Shown here: positions 9,708 to 19,409 of the stretch, one piece after another
How positions within the stretch are numbered: position 1 is the first letter of the stretch
Layout: each line of letters begins with the position of its first letter
Source: Bacteroides sp.
GTDB taxonomy: Bacteria > Bacteroidota > Bacteroidia > Bacteroidales > Bacteroidaceae
Direction: 5' to 3'
NCBI GenBank assembly: GCA_020861095.1
Contig: JAJBTC010000079.1
Span: 1-40,118, forward strand
Length of the DNA: 40,118 nucleotides
Notes under the pieces: generated by a model
What the model saw: only the letters and a program-made list of their open reading frames with translations
Databases searched by the model: none
What the model was told of the DNA's origin: nothing
Program-made: the position numbers and the translations under genes

Positions 9708-9927
9708 AGCGATTTACGATTTACGATTTACGATTTGAAAATGCAAATATCTCAATGGTATCATCCACCTGTAGAGACGCATATTTGCGTCTCCGCGGGG
9801 TATGTCTAACATACACGTGCATTGCATGTATGGAATGTGTTTTTTATCACAGTATATGTTATCACATTTATATATGGATCCGATTCCTATTTGTATGGGA
9901 CGTGTATCGCGGAGACGCATGCCGTGT

Positions 9928-10043
9928 GTCTTGTATGTTTGCATATAAAATGGTACGCATAGGGATTTACAAATATATTCTTTCTGTAATTTCAATCGTA
10001 CATCGTAAATCAGTACATCGTAAATCTCTTTGCGTCTCTACAG
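9928..10043 (+). repeat. R1 repeat unit, copy 2
   Basis: Differs from copy 1 at only a few bases (for example gtcttgtatg for gtctcgtatg, and aaatatattc for aaacagattc). It is preceded directly by an A box (gcggagacgcatgccg). Confidence 0.9.
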
Positions 10044-10946
10044 GTATATGATATTAGTGGGGTATTTATATTTGTAAATTGTAAAATTTTTTGTTCTATC
10101 CCTTCCTGACTTCCTCAGTAGGGGGCAGGACTTCGTCGGTCCGTGATGGATTTCGGCTACACGACGGGTTCAACCCATTTAATCAGCCACATGGTTTGTT
10201 AGCAAAATAAAGATTCGCTGTTTCAGTCTTAGCCGGACGCGTATGCCTGCTGTCTATCCAAATAGAATGCCAGTTTACAAAATGTCAGAATGATAAAAAA
10301 GATTTCCGGGAGTGGCGTATTCCGCTCCTGCTGTGTCACTCGTTGAAAATAAAGCGTGGAATAAGTGTTTGAATTCAGCAAAATGTTTGTATCAGGTCGA
10401 AATATACGGATCTTTGTTATTTATATGAAATATTTTCTATCTAACAGATGTTTTTTTATTGGATAAAGAATGCTTTTGTGATTTTGCAAATCACGTTCAG
10501 GGGAGCCCATCCGGAAGAATTTCTCTCTTTTTATTACAAAAATCGCTTCTTGTTTGTAGCTCGCCGGTAATTTGTGCATAGTTTGAAAATACTCTGTGCA
10601 CAGACTATCTGTATTCCATGCACAAACTATACCTACACTATGCACACTATACCTGCATGAATATTCTTTCTTATCCCCATTTTTGCAAGAAAATACTGCT
10701 TTTCCGGATAAGTATACATTCTCTCTGTCCCTGCTTCTGCTGGAAGCCAATAAAAACCTCTTGTATAAATTAATAAAACGAGCGATTTTCCGGATATTTG
10801 CTTTGGGAAATGCCCTTCTCTGATACAAAATGTAAATCCCGATCATCCAATCTCCCTGTGAACTGTAGGTCCGGTTCTTTCGTTTTACAAGGGAAAATTA
10901 CTTTTTGGTCCTATAAAAAGCATAAAAATCTTTTTTATTCTAATAT

Positions 10947-10977
10947 TTTGTAGTCGAACAGATTATTTGTATCTTTG
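10947..10977 (+). promoter_or_regulatory. Promoter of the rimP-nusA-infB operon
   Basis: TTTG (10947-10950), 19 bases, then TATCTTTG (10970-10977): a full match to the Bacteroidota -33/-7 consensus. Transcription should start near 10984, giving a leader of about 60 nt before rimP. This rules out the TTG at 11022 as more than a minor alternative start. Confidence 0.85.
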
Positions 10978-10998
10978 TCGCCGAAACGGATGAAAGGT

Positions 10999-11023
10999 GG
11001 GAGGGGCAGTAGCTCCTTTTTTT
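10999..11023 (+). promoter_or_regulatory. Possible leader hairpin with T tract
   Basis: GGAG (11000-11003) can pair with CTCC (11013-11016) and is followed by seven T (11017-11023). It lies inside the rimP leader, between transcription start and start codon. The stem is short, so an attenuator role is speculative. Confidence 0.25.
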
Positions 11024-11042
11024 GTTCTTAGTTAGTAAATCA

Positions 11043-11510
11043 ATGATAGAGAAAGCAACCGTAAACCAGATTGTAGAAGAATGGTTGGCAGATAAAGACT
11101 ATTTCCTGGTAGAAACCGTAGTGCATCCGGACAACCGGATCGTTGTGGAGATAGATCATGCCGAAGGGGTTTGGATCGAAGATTGTGTCGGTCTGAGCCG
11201 TTACATCGAGTCGAAACTCAACCGCGAGGAAGAGGATTTCGAACTGGAAGTAGGGTCGGCCGGTATCGGTCAGCCCTTTAAAGTATTGCAGCAATACTAC
11301 AACCACATCGGATGTGAAGTGGAAGTGTTGCTCAGAAGCGGACAGAAACTTTCCGGAGTGCTCAGCCAGGCAGACGAGCAGCAGATCACCCTCACCGTAG
11401 AGAAAAAGATCAAGCCCGAAGGTGCCAAACGTCCCCAGGTGGTGGAAGTGGAGGAGACCTTCGCGTACGATGATATAAAATATACGAAGTACTTAATAAG
11501 TTTTAAATAA
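11043..11510 (+). CDS. rimP: Ribosome maturation factor RimP
   Basis: Assists 30S subunit assembly in the cytoplasm. 155 aa, the usual size: an N-terminal alpha/beta domain (about 1-75, with the conserved stretch LEVGSAGIGQPF at its end) and a C-terminal Sm-like beta barrel (about 80-155). The ATG at 11043 (MIEKATVNQ) is chosen over an upstream TTG at 11022 because the latter lies in a T-rich leader. It is the first gene of the conserved rimP-nusA-infB order; the stop is 3 bases before nusA, so coupled translation is likely. Confidence 0.93.
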   Translation: MIEKATVNQIVEEWLADKDYFLVETVVHPDNRIVVEIDHAEGVWIEDCVGLSRYIESKLNREEEDFELEVGSAGIGQPFKVLQQYYNHIGCEVEVLLRSGQKLSGVLSQADEQQITLTVEKKIKPEGAKRPQVVEVEETFAYDDIKYTKYLISFK

Positions 11511-11513
11511 ATT

Positions 11514-12770
11514 ATGGCCAAGAAAGAGGAAACAATCAGCCTGATTGATACATTTTCGGAATTCAAAGAACTGAAAAATATAGATAGGACCACGATGGTG
11601 AGCGTACTGGAAGAGTCGTTCCGCAGCGTGATCGCGAAAATGTTTGGCACCGATGAAAATTACGACGTGATCGTGAATCCCGATAAAGGGGACTTCGAGA
11701 TCTGGCGCAACCGCGAGGTAGTGGCGGATGACGAGCTCACCAATCCGAATATGCAGATCTCTCTGAGCGAAGCGCAGAAGATAGATGCTTCGTATGAGAT
11801 CGGAGAAGAGGTGACAGATGAAGTGATCTTTGCCAAATTCGGTCGCCGGGCTATCCTCAATCTGCGTCAGACACTGGCTTCCAAGATCCTGGAACTGGAA
11901 AAAGACAGTATATATAATAAGTATATAGACAAAGTCGGAACCATCATCAATGCCGAAGTGTATCAGATCTGGAAGAAAGAGATGCTGCTTCTGGACGATG
12001 AAGGCAATGAATTGTTGTTGCCCAAGACCGAACAGATCCCCAGCGATTTCTACCGCAAAGGCGAGACCGCCCGCGGGGTCGTGGCCCGGGTAGACAACAA
12101 GAACAACAACCCCAAGATCATCCTTTCGCGTACCTCTCTGGTGTTCCTGCAACGACTGTTTGAAATGGAAGTGCCGGAGATCAACGACGGTCTCATCACC
12201 ATCAAACGCATTGCCCGCATTCCGGGAGAGCGTGCCAAGATCGCGGTAGAGTCTTACGACGACCGTGTCGATCCGGTAGGTGCCTGCGTCGGAGTGAAAG
12301 GAAGTCGTATCCACGGCATCGTCCGTGAACTGCGCAACGAGAATATCGATGTGATCAACTATACATCCAATATACAACTGTTTATCCAGCGTGCGCTCAG
12401 TCCGGCGAAGATCTCTTCCATCCGTCTCAACGAAGAAGAGCGAAAAGCAGAGGTGTTCCTCAAACCCGAAGAGGTCTCTTTGGCCATCGGTAAAGGCGGT
12501 CTGAATATCAAACTGGCCAGTATGCTCACCGAATACACGATTGATGTATTCCGCGAATTGGATGAGGAAGGACAGGACGAGGACATCTATCTGGACGAAT
12601 TCAGTGATGAGATCGACTCCTGGGTGATCGATGCCATCAAGAGTATCGGACTCGACACAGCCAAGGCAGTACTCAAGAACTCACGGGAAATGCTGATCGA
12701 AAAGACAGATCTGGAAGAGGAAACAGTAGACGAAGTACTGCGTATCCTGAGGGCGGAATTTGAAGAATAA
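11514..12770 (+). CDS. nusA: Transcription termination/antitermination factor NusA
   Basis: Binds RNA polymerase and RNA to modulate pausing and termination. 418 aa. The N-terminal polymerase-binding domain covers about 1-130, an S1 domain about 130-200, and two KH domains about 215-340; the KH signature VGACVGVKGSRI and the second-KH signature LAIGKGGLNIKLA are visible. An acidic C-terminal tail (about 345-418) follows, and the longer repeats of gammaproteobacterial NusA are absent, as is usual in Bacteroidota. It starts 3 bases after rimP. A B-type palindrome follows the stop within 10 bases. Confidence 0.96.
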   Translation: MAKKEETISLIDTFSEFKELKNIDRTTMVSVLEESFRSVIAKMFGTDENYDVIVNPDKGDFEIWRNREVVADDELTNPNMQISLSEAQKIDASYEIGEEVTDEVIFAKFGRRAILNLRQTLASKILELEKDSIYNKYIDKVGTIINAEVYQIWKKEMLLLDDEGNELLLPKTEQIPSDFYRKGETARGVVARVDNKNNNPKIILSRTSLVFLQRLFEMEVPEINDGLITIKRIARIPGERAKIAVESYDDRVDPVGACVGVKGSRIHGIVRELRNENIDVINYTSNIQLFIQRALSPAKISSIRLNEEERKAEVFLKPEEVSLAIGKGGLNIKLASMLTEYTIDVFRELDEEGQDEDIYLDEFSDEIDSWVIDAIKSIGLDTAKAVLKNSREMLIEKTDLEEETVDEVLRILRAEFEE

Positions 12771-12778
12771 AGGGATTT

Positions 12779-12868
12779 ACGATTTACTGATTTACGATGT
12801 ACGATTGATGATACTTTACTGTATGACAGTATGTAATTTAAATCGTAGATCGTAAATCAGTAAATCGT
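12779..12868. repeat. B-type palindrome after nusA
   Basis: The 20-base arms (12779-12798 and 12849-12868) are exact reverse complements, built from ATCGTAA-like heptamers. The ~50-base centre carries a weaker inner hairpin (actgta/tacagt-like). Sister element: 16106-16205. Confidence 0.88.
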
Positions 12869-13061
12869 ACATATAATAGGGTTTACAGCTTACGCAAAGA
12901 AGAGTGAGAACTATAAAGAAAATATATATGTGAGAGAGAGGCGGGGCAGAAAACCGGTTTCCATTATAGCTTGTAGAAGAAGGGGGAGCCATCAGGAACT
13001 GTAAACAAACCGCGGGAGACAACAAGCTGTCTCAGGAGAAGAAGAGTAGTTTTACTCGCAG

Positions 13062-13089
13062 ATCGTAAATCGTAAATCGTAAATCGTAA
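13062..13089 (+). repeat. Four tandem ATCGTAA heptamers before infB
   Basis: Four perfect copies of ATCGTAA end seven bases before the infB ATG at 13097. The array therefore takes the place of the ribosome-binding region. A change in copy number would move upstream sequence by 7 bases without touching the coding frame. Confidence 0.9.
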
Positions 13090-13096
13090 ATTATAT

Positions 13097-16000
13097 ATGA
13101 CGATAAGGTTAAACAAAGCAACAAGAGATTTAAATGTAGGAATATCGACGGTTGTGGAGTTCCTGCACAAAAAAGGGTACACCGTTGAGGCCAATCCCAA
13201 TACAAAGATTACCGAAGAACAGTATGCAATCCTTGTCAAGGAATTCAGTACCGACAAGAATCTCAGACTCGAATCGGAGCGTTTTATCCAGGAAAGACAG
13301 AATAAAGACCGCAACAAAGCAACGGTAGCCATTGATGGGTTCGAGAAAGAGGATACCAAAACCAAAAGCGAAGACCTCATCAAGACAGTCGTGCCCGAAG
13401 AGGCGCGCCCCAAGTTCAAACCTGTCGGCAAGATAGATCTGGACAATCTGCATAAGAAACCGGCACCTGCTCCAAAATCCGTGGCAGAAGAGAAACCGGT
13501 GCAGGAGAAACCTGTGGAAGTGCCCGTAGCGGCACCGTCGGCAGAAGCCCCTGTAGAGACTGTGAAAGAAGAGGCGCAGCCCCCTGTGGTGGAAGAGGCG
13601 GTGCAAACCCCCGAACCGGTAGTAGCAGAAAAACCGGAGGCGCAACCCATAGAAGAAGCATCTTCTGCGGTGGCATCTCCGTCTGCGGAAACACCGGAGG
13701 CCGCTGAAAAAGGAGAGTCTGCAGGAACTACCCGGGAAGAGACGCAGGAAGAAGACGGAGTCTTTACCCTCCGCAAACCCGAATTTGTGTCGAAGATCAA
13801 TGTGATCGGACAGATCGACCTGGCTGCACTGAACCAGTCTACCCGCCCGAAGAAAAAATCGAAAGAGGAAAGACGCAAAGAGCGCGAAGAAAAGGAAAAA
13901 GTCCGTCTGGACCAGAAGAAACAGATGAAGGAGGCTATTATCCGGGAGATCCGTAAAGATGATCCCAATAAGCCGAAGACCGCCCTTTCGAACGAGAAGA
14001 AGAAAAGAACCCGCATCAATAAAGAGAAGGTAGATATCAATAACGTGGCCTCTAACTTCGCTCCTCCGGTACCCAACAGCGAGAAAGGGAACCGCGGCGG
14101 AGGAAACCAGCAACGGCCCGGAGGTGGTCAGCAGCAAGGCGGCGGAAGAAACCGCAACAACAACAGCAAAGACCGCTTCAAGAAACCGGTTGTGAAACAG
14201 GAAGTAAGTGAAGAGGATGTAGCTAAGCAGGTAAAAGAGACCCTGGCACGTCTGACCTCCAAAGGAAAGAACAAAACCTCGAAGTATCGTAAAGAAAAAC
14301 GCGATCTCGTTTCCAGCCGTATGCAGGAGATGGAAGATCAGGAAATGGCAGAAAGCAAGGTGTTGAAACTGACAGAGTTCGTTACCGCGAACGAGTTGGC
14401 CAACATGATGGATATTTCCGTGAACCAGGTAATCGCTACCTGTATGAGTATCGGTATGATGGTATCTATCAACCAGCGCTTAGATGCCGAGACCATCAAC
14501 CTGGTGGCCGAAGAATTCGGATACAAAACAGAATACGTCAGCGCGGAAGTCTCCCAGGCCATCGAAGAAGAGGAAGACGCGCCGGAAGATCTGGTACACC
14601 GCGCGCCGATCGTCACGGTGATGGGACACGTAGACCACGGTAAGACGTCGTTGCTCGACTACATACGTAAAGCCAATGTGATCGCCGGGGAGGCCGGAGG
14701 TATCACACAGCATATCGGTGCCTACAACGTCAAGATGGAAGACGGCCGGAAGATCACTTTCTTAGATACACCCGGACACGAAGCCTTTACGGCAATGCGT
14801 GCGCGTGGAGCCAAAGTCACCGACATCGCCATCATTATAGTAGCCGCGGACGACAATGTGATGCCGCAGACCAAGGAAGCCATCAATCATGCCATGGCGG
14901 CAGGGGTACCTATCGTTTTTGCCATTAACAAGATAGATAAGAACGGAGCCAACCCCGACAAGATCAAGGAAGAGCTGGCACAGATGAACTACTTAGTGGA
15001 AGAATGGGGAGGGAAATACCAGTCCCAGGACATTTCCGCCAAGCAGGGGATCGGGGTGCCGGAACTCATGGAAAAGGTATTGCTGGAGGCCGAACTGCTC
15101 GAACTGAAAGCCAACCCCAATCGCCGCGCGATGGGGTCGATCATAGAGTCTACCTTAGACAAAGGCCGTGGATATGTAGCTACTGTGCTCGTCTCCAACG
15201 GTACATTGAAAATGGGAGATATCGTTCTGGCCGGAACCAGTTTCGGTAAGGTGAAAGCCATGTTCAACGAACGTAACCAGCGCATCAAACAGGCCGGACC
15301 TTCGGAACCGGTACTGATCCTGGGATTGAACGGCGCACCTGCGGCGGGAGATACGTTCCATGTATTGGAAACGGAACAGGAGGCGCGTGAGATCGCCAAC
15401 AAACGCGAACAGTTGCAACGCGAACAGGGACTCCGTACCCAGAAACTCCTTACGCTGGACGAAGTGGGTCGTCGTATTGCGCTGGGCAACTTCCAGGAAC
15501 TCAATATCATTGTAAAGGGAGACGTAGACGGTTCGGTAGAAGCGTTGAGCGATTCCCTGATCAAACTCTCTACGGAGCAGATCCAGGTGAATGTGATCCA
15601 CAAAGGGGTAGGACAGATCTCCGAATCAGATGTATCTCTGGCAGCCGCTTCGGACGCGATCATCATCGGATTCCAGGTACGTCCTTCCGGAGCAGCCGAC
15701 AGACTGGCCGAGAAAGAAGGGGTGGATATCCGCAAATACTCCATCATCTACGATGCGATCGAAGAAGTGAAAGCAGCCATGGAAGGAATGCTCGCGCCGA
15801 TCCTGAAAGAGACCATAACCTCTACCATTGAAGTACGCGAAGTCTTCAACATTACCAAAGTAGGTATAGTAGCAGGTTCCATTGTCAAGAGCGGTAAGGT
15901 GAAACGCAGCGATAAGGCACGTCTGATCCGGGATGGTATTGTGATCTTCACAGGGAATATCAATGCCCTGAAACGCTTTAAAGATGATGTCAAGGAGGTA

Positions 16001-16105
16001 GGTACCAACTTCGAATGTGGTATCAGTCTGACCAACTGCAACGACATCCGTGTGGGAGATATCATCGAGACATTTGAAGAAGTGGAAGTGAAGCAAACAC
16101 TGTAA
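13097..16105 (+). CDS. infB: Translation initiation factor IF-2
   Basis: GTPase that brings initiator tRNA to the 30S subunit. 1002 aa. The long N-terminus has an IF2-N motif (1-55), a Pro/Ala/Glu/Val-rich stretch (about 125-215), a Lys/Arg/Glu-rich helix (about 245-300) and a Gly/Gln/Asn-rich linker (about 335-360). A second IF2-N segment lies near 420-470. The G domain starts with GHVDHGKT (G1, about 513-520), followed by DTPGHE (G3) and NKID (G4). Domains II-IV complete the C-terminus. The extended N-terminus is usual for Bacteroidota. The start is the only ATG that gives the [12 protein letters not shown] opening. Repeats flank the gene on both sides, very close to start and stop. Confidence 0.97.
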   Translation: MTIRLNKATRDLNVGISTVVEFLHKKGYTVEANPNTKITEEQYAILVKEFSTDKNLRLESERFIQERQNKDRNKATVAIDGFEKEDTKTKSEDLIKTVVPEEARPKFKPVGKIDLDNLHKKPAPAPKSVAEEKPVQEKPVEVPVAAPSAEAPVETVKEEAQPPVVEEAVQTPEPVVAEKPEAQPIEEASSAVASPSAETPEAAEKGESAGTTREETQEEDGVFTLRKPEFVSKINVIGQIDLAALNQSTRPKKKSKEERRKEREEKEKVRLDQKKQMKEAIIREIRKDDPNKPKTALSNEKKKRTRINKEKVDINNVASNFAPPVPNSEKGNRGGGNQQRPGGGQQQGGGRNRNNNSKDRFKKPVVKQEVSEEDVAKQVKETLARLTSKGKNKTSKYRKEKRDLVSSRMQEMEDQEMAESKVLKLTEFVTANELANMMDISVNQVIATCMSIGMMVSINQRLDAETINLVAEEFGYKTEYVSAEVSQAIEEEEDAPEDLVHRAPIVTVMGHVDHGKTSLLDYIRKANVIAGEAGGITQHIGAYNVKMEDGRKITFLDTPGHEAFTAMRARGAKVTDIAIIIVAADDNVMPQTKEAINHAMAAGVPIVFAINKIDKNGANPDKIKEELAQMNYLVEEWGGKYQSQDISAKQGIGVPELMEKVLLEAELLELKANPNRRAMGSIIESTLDKGRGYVATVLVSNGTLKMGDIVLAGTSFGKVKAMFNERNQRIKQAGPSEPVLILGLNGAPAAGDTFHVLETEQEAREIANKREQLQREQGLRTQKLLTLDEVGRRIALGNFQELNIIVKGDVDGSVEALSDSLIKLSTEQIQVNVIHKGVGQISESDVSLAAASDAIIIGFQVRPSGAADRLAEKEGVDIRKYSIIYDAIEEVKAAMEGMLAPILKETITSTIEVREVFNITKVGIVAGSIVKSGKVKRSDKARLIRDGIVIFTGNINALKRFKDDVKEVGTNFECGISLTNCNDIRVGDIIETFEEVEVKQTL

Positions 16106-16205
16106 TATTTACGATTTACTGATTTACGATTTACGATTGATAGTACTCTATGTGATCATAGTATGTAACTTCATTCGTAAATCGTAAATCAGTAAATCGT
16201 AAATA
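16106..16205. repeat. 100-bp B-type palindrome abutting the infB stop
   Basis: Perfect 31-base arms (16106-16136 and 16175-16205) around a 38-base centre that itself folds (tatg/cata). It starts at the base after the infB TAA. No T tract follows, so it is not a classic terminator. Arms share acgatttactgatttacga with the element at 12779-12868. Confidence 0.92.
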
Positions 16206-16430
16206 CCTTTGTGCCAATTGCCCGGAAGAGACTTGTGTTCTTTGGTGTGATTGGCACGTTTGGTTACTTATGGATTTACGGTTTTTCTTTCTATACATAG
16301 GAGATAGGGAGAGTGAGATGCCCGTCGGACTTGTCAGATCCATCGTAAATCAACCGGATACATACCTTCGGGGAAGAGATATAAGGATTTTCAATCGTAA
16401 ATCGTCAATCAGTAAATCGTAAATAACTTT
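16206..16430. repeat. infB-cvpA spacer with B array
   Basis: Unique DNA from 16206 to 16390, then degenerate ATCGTAA heptamers (16394-16424) ending six bases before the cvpA ATG. Together with the palindrome it makes a 325-bp gap between infB and cvpA. No promoter box was seen. Confidence 0.7.
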
Positions 16431-16976
16431 ATGAACGGATTGGATGTTGTAATCCTCATTGTGATCGCCATTGGCGCATTGATGGGACTTATGAAAGGTT
16501 TTCTCCGGCAGTTGGCTTCTATATTGGGCCTGGTGATCGGACTTCTGGCGGCGCGGATGCTATATATGCCTCTGGCAGAGAAACTGAGCCCGGTGCTCAC
16601 CGATTCGATGACTACGGCACAGATCCTCTCTTTCCTGGCCATCTGGGCCATTGTCCCGATCCTCTTTACCTTAGTCGCCTTCCTCTTGTCTCACGCGCTG
16701 GATCTGATCGCTTTAGGGTGGATCAACCGTTTATTAGGCATGGTATTGGGCGCGGTGAAATATGCCTTGTTCATCATGCTGGTGATCCATATCCTGGATT
16801 ATCTGGATGAAGAAGACAAAGTGATCAGCCGAACATCCAAGGAAGAGTCGACGTTGTATTACCAGTTGAAAGGAAAAGCCACCTGCCTCTTCCCCATGGC
16901 GAAGGGCATATACGATTCGCTGATGGAGGAGGACGAAGAAATTCCTGCCGGAAGTACGCAGGAACCAGTCGTATAG
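16431..16976 (+). CDS. cvpA: CvpA family inner-membrane protein
   Basis: 181 aa. The N-terminal ~115 residues form four hydrophobic segments (about 4-24, 27-47, 65-90, 100-120) with the CvpA motif GLMKGFLRQLASILGLVIG near residues 19-38. The ~60-residue tail is polar and acidic and likely cytoplasmic. CvpA homologues are linked to colicin V export, purine-operon location and envelope stress, but the molecular role is not settled. It lies between infB and the suf operon on the same strand, with 161 bp to sufB. Confidence 0.85.
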   Translation: MNGLDVVILIVIAIGALMGLMKGFLRQLASILGLVIGLLAARMLYMPLAEKLSPVLTDSMTTAQILSFLAIWAIVPILFTLVAFLLSHALDLIALGWINRLLGMVLGAVKYALFIMLVIHILDYLDEEDKVISRTSKEESTLYYQLKGKATCLFPMAKGIYDSLMEEDEEIPAGSTQEPVV

Positions 16977-17137
16977 CGGCCAGGCAGGTATGCGCTGCCT
17001 GCGTATCCGGAGAAGACAGTCTGAGGGGGTCTGCCTGACCGGTAAGATAGGTCCGGTGTCGGGATCCGTGGCCCTGCTGAGGAAAAAAGAAACGATATAC
17101 ACCCTGAAAAGGGCAAAACAGATAGATGTAAACAGAC

Positions 17138-18586
17138 ATGGAAGAACCCAATAAATATGTAAAAGAGTTTACCCGTGAAACATATAAATACGGATTCACC
17201 ACCGAGGTAGATACCGAAGTGATAGAGAAAGGACTGAATGAAGATGTGATCCGGCTGATCTCCGCGAAGAAAGAAGAACCGGAGTGGTTGCTCGAATTCC
17301 GCCTCCAAGCCTATCGTCACTGGCTCACCATGGAGATGCCCACCTGGGCACACCTGCGGATACCGGAGATCGACTATCAGGCGATATCCTATTACGCCGA
17401 TCCGACGAAAAAGAAAGAAGGTCCCAAAAGTCTCGATGAAGTAGATCCCGAACTGATCAAGACATTCAATAAGCTGGGCATTCCCTTAGAAGAGCAGATG
17501 GCCCTCAGTGGCATGGCCGTGGATGCCGTGATGGACTCGGTGTCTGTAAAGACCACCTTCAAAGAGACCCTCATGGAGAAGAGGATCATCTTCTGCTCGT
17601 TCAGTGAGGCCGTCCGGGAACATCCCGATCTGGTGCGGACCTACATGGGCAGTGTGGTACCCTATCGGGACAACTATTTCGCGGCACTCAATTCGGCCGT
17701 CTTCTCCGACGGCTCCTTTGTCTATATTCCCAAAGGAGTACGCTGCCCGATGGAACTCTCTACCTATTTCCGTATCAATGCAGCCAATACCGGACAGTTC
17801 GAACGTACCCTGATCGTAGCAGACGACGATTCGTATGTTTCCTACCTGGAGGGGTGTACCGCCCCCATGCGTGACGAGAACCAGCTGCATGCCGCCATTG
17901 TGGAGATCGTGGTACATGATCGGGCCGAAGTCAAATACAGCACCGTGCAGAACTGGTATCCGGGAGATGCCCGGGGCAAAGGCGGTGTCTATAACTTCGT
18001 GACCAAGCGCGGCCATTGCAAAGGAGCAGACAGCAAACTGTCCTGGACGCAGGTAGAGACAGGATCGGCCATCACCTGGAAATATCCCTCCTGCATCCTC
18101 ACCGGAGACAACTCTACGGCAGAGTTCTACAGCGTGGCAGTGACCAACAACTACCAGCAGGCCGATACCGGGACCAAGATGATCCATATCGGACGCAATA
18201 CCCGCAGCACCATTGTGAGCAAAGGCATCTCCGCCGGTAAGAGCGAGAACTCTTACCGCGGATTGGTGAGGGTGGCCGAAAAGGCGACCGGCGCACGCAA
18301 CTACAGCCAGTGCGACTCGTTGCTGCTGGGCGACCAGTGCGGAGCCCATACCTTCCCCTACATAGATGTCCGCAACGAGACTGCTGTGGTAGAGCACGAA
18401 GCTACTACCAGCAAGATCAGTGAAGACCAGATCTTCTATTGCAACCAGCGCGGCATACCTACCGAAGATGCCATCGGGCTGATCGTCAACGGATATGCCA
18501 AAGAAGTACTCAACAAGCTCCCCATGGAATTTGCCGTGGAAGCGCAGAAACTGCTGTCCATCTCTCTCGAAGGGAGCGTAGGATAG
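17138..18586 (+). CDS. sufB: Fe-S cluster scaffold protein SufB
   Basis: Scaffold of the SufBC2D complex that assembles Fe-S clusters in the cytoplasm. 482 aa, the usual length. The right-handed beta-helix core covers about 120-400; family stretches include [21 protein letters not shown] (about 270-290) and, near the C-terminus, [14 protein letters not shown] with the conserved cysteine used in cluster assembly. First of four genes sufB-C-D-S with small gaps (36, 34 and 27 bp), a single operon. No SufA, SufE/SufU or regulator is adjacent. No convincing -7 box lies in the 161 bp upstream, so it may be read from further upstream. Confidence 0.97.
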   Translation: MEEPNKYVKEFTRETYKYGFTTEVDTEVIEKGLNEDVIRLISAKKEEPEWLLEFRLQAYRHWLTMEMPTWAHLRIPEIDYQAISYYADPTKKKEGPKSLDEVDPELIKTFNKLGIPLEEQMALSGMAVDAVMDSVSVKTTFKETLMEKRIIFCSFSEAVREHPDLVRTYMGSVVPYRDNYFAALNSAVFSDGSFVYIPKGVRCPMELSTYFRINAANTGQFERTLIVADDDSYVSYLEGCTAPMRDENQLHAAIVEIVVHDRAEVKYSTVQNWYPGDARGKGGVYNFVTKRGHCKGADSKLSWTQVETGSAITWKYPSCILTGDNSTAEFYSVAVTNNYQQADTGTKMIHIGRNTRSTIVSKGISAGKSENSYRGLVRVAEKATGARNYSQCDSLLLGDQCGAHTFPYIDVRNETAVVEHEATTSKISEDQIFYCNQRGIPTEDAIGLIVNGYAKEVLNKLPMEFAVEAQKLLSISLEGSVG

Positions 18587-18622
18587 ACCGATCGTAAGAA
18601 AACACAGTAAGACCTTATAGAA

Positions 18623-19375
18623 ATGTTGAAAATAAAAGATTTACACGCCGCTATCAACGGTAAAGAGATATTGAAAGGGATCAACCTGACGGTGAACGCG
18701 GGTGAGGTGCATGCCATCATGGGTCCCAACGGTTCCGGAAAGAGTACCCTCAGCAGTGTATTGGTGGGGAATCCGGCTTTTGAAGTCACCAAAGGAAGTA
18801 TTACCTTCGAAGGAAAAGACCTGCTCGAAATGAGTCCGGAAGATCGCAGCCACGAAGGGATCTTCCTGAGTTTCCAGTACCCCGTAGAGATCCCCGGTGT
18901 GAGCATGGTCAACTTCATGCGCGCGGCAGTGAATGAGCAGCGCAAATACCGGGAACTGCCTCCGCTCTCTGCCAGTGAGTTCCTGAAACTGATGCGCGAA
19001 AAGCGCGCTGTGGTGGAGCTGGACAACAAACTGGCCAACCGTTCGGTGAACGAAGGCTTCTCCGGAGGAGAGAAGAAACGGAATGAGATCTTCCAGATGG
19101 CCATGCTGGAGCCCAGACTGAGTATCCTGGATGAGACCGACTCGGGATTGGATATCGACGCGCTCCGTATCGTGGCCGAAGGGGTGAACAAACTCAAAAC
19201 CCCGGAAAACAGTTGCATCGTCATTACACACTACCAGCGTCTGCTCGATTACATCAAACCCGATGTGGTACATGTCTTGTACAAAGGACGTATCGTGAAG
19301 ACTGCCGGTCCGGAACTGGCGCTGGAACTGGAAGAAAAAGGATACGACTGGATCAAGAAAGAACTGGAAGCGTAA
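18623..19375 (+). CDS. sufC: Fe-S assembly ATPase SufC
   Basis: ABC-type ATPase that binds SufB and SufD and drives cluster assembly; soluble, not a transporter. 250 aa. Walker A is GPNGSGKST (about 34-42), the ABC signature is [10 protein letters not shown] (about 148-157), and Walker B is [12 protein letters not shown] (about 170-181), with the D-loop variant ETDSGLD characteristic of SufC. A switch histidine lies in ITHYQRLL. Second gene of sufBCDS. Confidence 0.97.
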   Translation: MLKIKDLHAAINGKEILKGINLTVNAGEVHAIMGPNGSGKSTLSSVLVGNPAFEVTKGSITFEGKDLLEMSPEDRSHEGIFLSFQYPVEIPGVSMVNFMRAAVNEQRKYRELPPLSASEFLKLMREKRAVVELDNKLANRSVNEGFSGGEKKRNEIFQMAMLEPRLSILDETDSGLDIDALRIVAEGVNKLKTPENSCIVITHYQRLLDYIKPDVVHVLYKGRIVKTAGPELALELEEKGYDWIKKELEA

Positions 19376-19409
19376 CCGCTTGTCAGGAACTTAACCCATC
19401 CTTACAGTC

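Larger units (their letters stand above)
9708..11042. repeat. Repeat-mosaic and AT-rich intergenic region 2
   Basis: Begins with three tandem TTTACGA heptamers (9713-9733) only 6 bases past the GH3 stop, then an A box pair (9771-9798), another at 9909-9920 and R1 copy 2 (9928-10043). From 10044 to 10940 the DNA is AT-richer and I see no gene; the frame at 10421-10846 (minus, 141 aa) has no recognisable domain. The rimP promoter lies at 10947-10977. Confidence 0.7.
12771..13096. repeat. Repeat region inside the nusA-infB operon
   Basis: No gene. Contains a B palindrome (12779-12868), about 190 bp of purine-rich unique DNA, and a B heptamer array (13062-13089) against the infB start codon. No convincing -7 box was seen, so infB is probably read through from the rimP promoter. 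Confidence 0.75.

Noticed and set aside
9713..9733. Heptamer arrays considered as a CRISPR array or as iterons of a replication origin
   Set aside because: Repeats are 7 bases with no spacers, no cas genes, and no dnaA/rep gene or DnaA-box cluster nearby.
10421..10846. 141-aa minus-strand open frame
   Set aside because: No recognisable domain, odd composition, no promoter box or neighbour context, and it lies in an AT-rich region also open on the other strand.
13130..14137. 335-aa and 370-aa frames antisense to infB
   Set aside because: They are shadows of the Pro/Ala/Glu-rich IF-2 N-terminus.
16982..17002. caggcag/ctgcctg hairpin after cvpA as a terminator
   Set aside because: Only 7 paired bases and no T tract; too weak to call.
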